This document shows, piece by piece, positions 45,843 to 48,479 of a DNA stretch of 48,479 nucleotides (position 1 is the first letter of the stretch; each line of letters starts with the position of its first letter). The translations under genes and the position numbers were made by a program. The stretch lies in the NCBI GenBank assembly GCA_027593245.1, contig JAQCJC010000005.1, forward strand, positions 1 through 48,479, given 5' to 3'. The stretch is from Bacteroidota bacterium. GTDB lineage: Bacteria; Bacteroidota; Bacteroidia; Flavobacteriales; Flavobacteriaceae. The notes beneath the pieces were generated by a model, which worked only from the letters and a program-made list of their open reading frames with translations, had not been told where the DNA came from and did not search any database.

Positions 45843-46570
45843 CGTTGGCGCACCACTTCATAAAGAAAAGCGCCACAAGCTACAGATACATTCAATGAGG
45901 CGATACTGCCATACATTGGTAATTGGGCTTTGTCGTCAACTAGCTTAAGAACAGAGGGGGAGACCCCTTTACCTTCAGAGCCCATAACGATGGCGGTTGC
46001 TGCTTTAAAATCTACTTCATAAAGTGTTTGATCTGTTTTTTCTGTGGCTGCAATTACGTTAATTTCAGAGGCTTGAAAGTAAAAAACAGCATCTTTGATA
46101 TGATCTACTTTACATATAGGTATGTTAAATACCGCTCCAGCACTTGTTTTTATGGTATCGCCATTGATTGGGGCGCTTCCACTTTTCTGTACAATGATGC
46201 CATCGACTCCAGTACATTCTGCAGTACGAATAATAGCGCCAAAGTTGCGTACATCACTCAATTGATCGAGAATTAAAAATAAGGGATTTTCTTTTGTTTC
46301 TTTTACTGCGGAGACTAACGCATCTAACTCATAAAACGTAATAGGGGCAATTTGTGCCACAGCACCCTGGTGGTTGTTTGGTGTGAGTCTGTTGAGTTTC
46401 TCTACAGGAACGTAGCTGTAATTGATGCCCTTTTTTCTAATGCTATGTTCTAATTCAGAAAACAACTCACCTCTAAGCCCTTTTTGTAAAAACACTTTAT
46501 CAATAGATTTGTTGGCTTCAATGGCTTCTAAAATAGCACGTAATCCGTACAGACTTGTTTCTTTTTGCAT
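45818..46570 (-). CDS. rlmB: 23S rRNA 2'-O-methyltransferase, RlmB/TrmH family
   Basis: SPOUT-fold enzyme, probably methylating G2251 of 23S rRNA. 250 residues from the ATG at 46570. An in-frame TTG five codons earlier (46585) overlaps a -7-like box and is not chosen. N-terminal substrate-binding domain SLYGLRAILEAIEA; knot motifs RNFGAIIRTAECTGVDGII, IVMGSEGKGVSPSVL and SLNVSVACGAFLYEVVRQR. The gene lies on the minus strand, separated from the upstream subtilase by a terminator, so it has its own promoter. Confidence 0.93.
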   Translation of the reverse strand: MQKETSLYGLRAILEAIEANKSIDKVFLQKGLRGELFSELEHSIRKKGINYSYVPVEKLNRLTPNNHQGAVAQIAPITFYELDALVSAVKETKENPLFLILDQLSDVRNFGAIIRTAECTGVDGIIVQKSGSAPINGDTIKTSAGAVFNIPICKVDHIKDAVFYFQASEINVIAATEKTDQTLYEVDFKAATAIVMGSEGKGVSPSVLKLVDDKAQLPMYGSIASLNVSVACGAFLYEVVRQRYSSSLKE

Positions 46571-46607
46571 ACTGTAAAAATACAATTTAATTCAGTTGTT
46601 ATTCTAT

Positions 46608-46636
46608 AAAAAAAGCGGGCATTGCCCGCTTTTTTT
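46608..46636. terminator. Bidirectional terminator between subtilase and rlmB
   Basis: Seven As, GCGGGC (46615-46620), loop ATT, GCCCGC (46624-46629), seven Ts. A very strong stem-loop with a U-run on either strand. It ends the subtilase transcript (stop at 46653) on the minus strand. Confidence 0.92.
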
Positions 46637-46652
46637 GAATTACACATTATAC

Positions 46653-48479
46653 TTACCTAATAATAACTTTTTGATTTATAATATTTTTTCCTTGGACTAA
46701 ATTAAGAATGTAAATACCATTAGTAAAGTTAGAGGTTTTAATCTTTCCCTTGATTTTTCCGTTGCTGGGTTTAAAATTATCTTCAAAAATAGTACGTCCT
46801 TGAATATCTAAAAGGATGATTTTTGCATATTCTTGGGATATAGTTTGATATTTAAAATTTAACTGCTGTTCTACCTCATTAGACCAAATTACAAGATTAT
46901 CATTACCTAAAGAAGCACTAGAAGTACTTAATGACAGATTTGGCCCAGTGATTATTAATGAAAAGTTTTGCGTGCCTGATTGTAAGTTTCCTTTATGTGA
47001 AACAGATATTGTATAGTTACCATTTGAAGCATTGTTTACTATTATTCCTTCAACAGTATCTACATTGTTATCGCTGTCATTCGTGGCCCACGATTGAGGA
47101 CTACTAGGGTTTAATTTCCATGGGTAATAAGTAGTTCCATTCCCAATTACTCTTAAATCTAAGTCATTTATTAATGTAGATTGGGGGCTATTTAGAGATG
47201 TATTTACAGCTCCTGGTGGATCTGTCCAACATAATGTCGCTTTTAATTCTCCACTATTTCCTGACGAGAACTCATAGGTATATGTTTCTCCTTGACTTAA
47301 AGTGCCTTCATAAATTTGTGCTAAACTATTATTATCATCAAGTATAGTTTCAGCGGCAACCTTGGCATTAAGCAGTCCCCATCCAAATATTGGATCCGGT
47401 CCAACTGTATTGTCATCATCAGCGGTATGACAGGCCAATGCTTTCAGCGTAGCAGCCTTCATAAACTTATTGTTCAACTGGTTATAATATTCTTGAATAA
47501 GAAGAAGTGTTCCAGAAACATTAGGTGCTGCCATAGATGTTCCAGTAGCGCTGTAGTAAGAATTGTTTGTAGTTGCTGCGCACGAAAAAACAGACGTACC
47601 ATCACCTGAAATATCTGGTTTGATTCGGCCATCATCTGTAGGTCCTTGACTACTACTAGGATTAATATTCATAAATAGGAGGTCTCCATTTTCTTGAATG
47701 TATGGATTGCTTGCATTGGCTACAACCATTGTATTTTTTGAGGTTTTATTACCAACAAGTTTGTCATAGCCATTAGCTAAACCGCCATTATACTCCTCTC
47801 CACCATCATTACCAGCAGATATTACAGGGAGATAGTATTCTGCAGCATAAGCAATTTGATCCCATTCTCGAGATTCAGCACTATAGCTTCCCATTAAATA
47901 GTTGAAGTTGTCATTTTGTTGAACAGGAACTCCATACGAATGATTCGATAATAATAAAGCATTTTCTGTTGCTTCTTCAAGCGCTTCAATACTATCGGAA
48001 TCCCAATCATACGATTTTATTTCTGCCTTTGGCGCCATACCTTTTGAACTAGTATTTGTTCCCTTGGCAATTATTGTCCCAGCTACATGAGTGGCGTGAT
48101 TTCCAAATACATCTGATGAGCCAAAATCTGGTGTTGTTATTCTGCTGCTTGGCAGGAAATCATCATTAAGGAATTCAACATGGGTGTCTCTTACATTCTC
48201 TCCGTCCCAAACGCCTATAACCATATTTTCACCTTCTAGATCTAATCCGAGACCTCCTTCGGGATGCAAGAAATTTGTTCTAGTTGCTTTGGCGCTTCCA
48301 GTATTGTGTGTTTCAATGTAAATAGGTTGGTTATCTATGATATATTTTATTTTTTTCACAGAGTTATCCTCTGACCTAATTATTTTCTTTATTTGAGGGT
48401 TTTTGACGATAAATTCGTCTACGCTTTTTTGGTGTTGTTTATTTACTTTTTTTAATTGGCTTTTTAAGAGAGATGTTTC
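46653..48479 (-). CDS. Secreted subtilisin-like (S8) protease with T9SS sorting domain, 5'-truncated
   Basis: The frame is open to the window edge, so the start lies outside; the visible part is about 608 residues. A GTG at 48359 is internal. Catalytic triad (visible numbering): Asp92 in GVWDGENV, His131 in THVAGTI, Ser315 in GTGTSMAAPN; Asn224 in SAGND forms the oxyanion hole. A segment of beta strands follows (about 375-510), ending NGNYTISVSHKGNL. The C-terminal about 75 residues (ILLDIQGRTIFEDNF, FTNGIYILNLVQGKNI, QKVIIR) form a type A T9SS sorting domain, for export through the outer membrane. Probably a secreted or surface protease for extracellular protein. Confidence 0.93.
   Translation of the reverse strand, partial: ETSLLKSQLKKVNKQHQKSVDEFIVKNPQIKKIIRSEDNSVKKIKYIIDNQPIYIETHNTGSAKATRTNFLHPEGGLGLDLEGENMVIGVWDGENVRDTHVEFLNDDFLPSSRITTPDFGSSDVFGNHATHVAGTIIAKGTNTSSKGMAPKAEIKSYDWDSDSIEALEEATENALLLSNHSYGVPVQQNDNFNYLMGSYSAESREWDQIAYAAEYYLPVISAGNDGGEEYNGGLANGYDKLVGNKTSKNTMVVANASNPYIQENGDLLFMNINPSSSQGPTDDGRIKPDISGDGTSVFSCAATTNNSYYSATGTSMAAPNVSGTLLLIQEYYNQLNNKFMKAATLKALACHTADDDNTVGPDPIFGWGLLNAKVAAETILDDNNSLAQIYEGTLSQGETYTYEFSSGNSGELKATLCWTDPPGAVNTSLNSPQSTLINDLDLRVIGNGTTYYPWKLNPSSPQSWATNDSDNNVDTVEGIIVNNASNGNYTISVSHKGNLQSGTQNFSLIITGPNLSLSTSSASLGNDNLVIWSNEVEQQLNFKYQTISQEYAKIILLDIQGRTIFEDNFKPSNGKIKGKIKTSNFTNGIYILNLVQGKNIINQKVIIR

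Noticed and set aside
46571-46585. TTG start for rlmB
   Set aside because: It overlaps a TATTTTTA box and adds five residues not expected before SLYGLRA; the ATG at 46570 is standard.
48357-48359. GTG as the start of the subtilase
   Set aside because: The frame stays open to the window edge with 40 more codons, and a start here would leave no signal peptide before the protease.
1-48479. CRISPR arrays, insertion sequences, prophage or defence genes
   Set aside because: No regularly spaced repeats, transposase or phage structural proteins were recognised on either strand.

Overview
The window looks like chromosomal DNA from a marine-type Flavobacteriaceae (Bacteroidota). The evidence is the AT-rich composition, genes without Shine-Dalgarno sequences, promoters of the Bacteroidota TTTG / TAnnTTTG type, a subtilase with a type IX secretion (T9SS) C-terminal domain, GSCFA and DUF4286 proteins, an OlsF-like fused acyltransferase, and the gene order prs-rplY-pth-ribF-serS. 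I cannot assign a genus. No rRNA, CRISPR array, insertion sequence or prophage was seen.

Left edge (1-2060): this part is visibly more AT-rich than the rest. It holds the 3' part of a sugar-porter MFS gene, about 600 bases with no convincing gene, a small lipoprotein gene, and a minus-strand tRNA-Leu(CAA). Two things are odd. The tRNA gene is only 70 nt and lacks most of the D arm. The tRNA 3' end plus its terminator is also present as a roughly 90% identical copy on the far side of the lipoprotein gene, which looks like a small insertion at a tRNA 3' end.

Core block 1 (2205-12115, + strand): PRPP synthetase, ribosomal protein L25, peptidyl-tRNA hydrolase, FAD synthetase, seryl-tRNA synthetase, then a tightly packed run of TPR protein, DUF4286, rsmA, mgtE and a D-2-hydroxyacid dehydrogenase. 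Block 2 (12131-15681, - strand): GNAT, aspartate kinase and a fused acyltransferase probably making amino-acid lipids. Block 3 (15801-19222, + strand): fbp, era, der. Block 4 (19242-20543, - strand): M23 endopeptidase and MerR regulator, divergent from alaS-GSCFA-crotonase-ilvE (20666-26159, + strand).

Block 5 (26156-31443, - strand): gcvP followed after 9 bases by a KAS III, a small methyltransferase-like protein and a GT2 glycosyltransferase. This run may form one transcript and is the best candidate here for an uncharacterised pathway. Block 6: a UbiA-like membrane protein (+), then purK-purE-M3 peptidase (-). Block 7 (36243-43782, + strand): adk, obgE, TPR protein, mpl, radC, a deacetylase-like protein, a HAD phosphatase and an exported protein. 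Right edge: rarA (-), rhomboid protease (+), an RlmB-type rRNA methyltransferase (-), and a subtilase truncated by the window end.

Most of the window is housekeeping: tRNA charging and rescue, ribosome biogenesis (era, der, obgE, rsmA, rlmB), purine and flavin synthesis, and envelope turnover. The points most worth a second look are the broken tRNA and its duplicated flank, the KAS III/methyltransferase/GT2 operon, and several -7 promoter elements lying only 3-5 bases before start codons.
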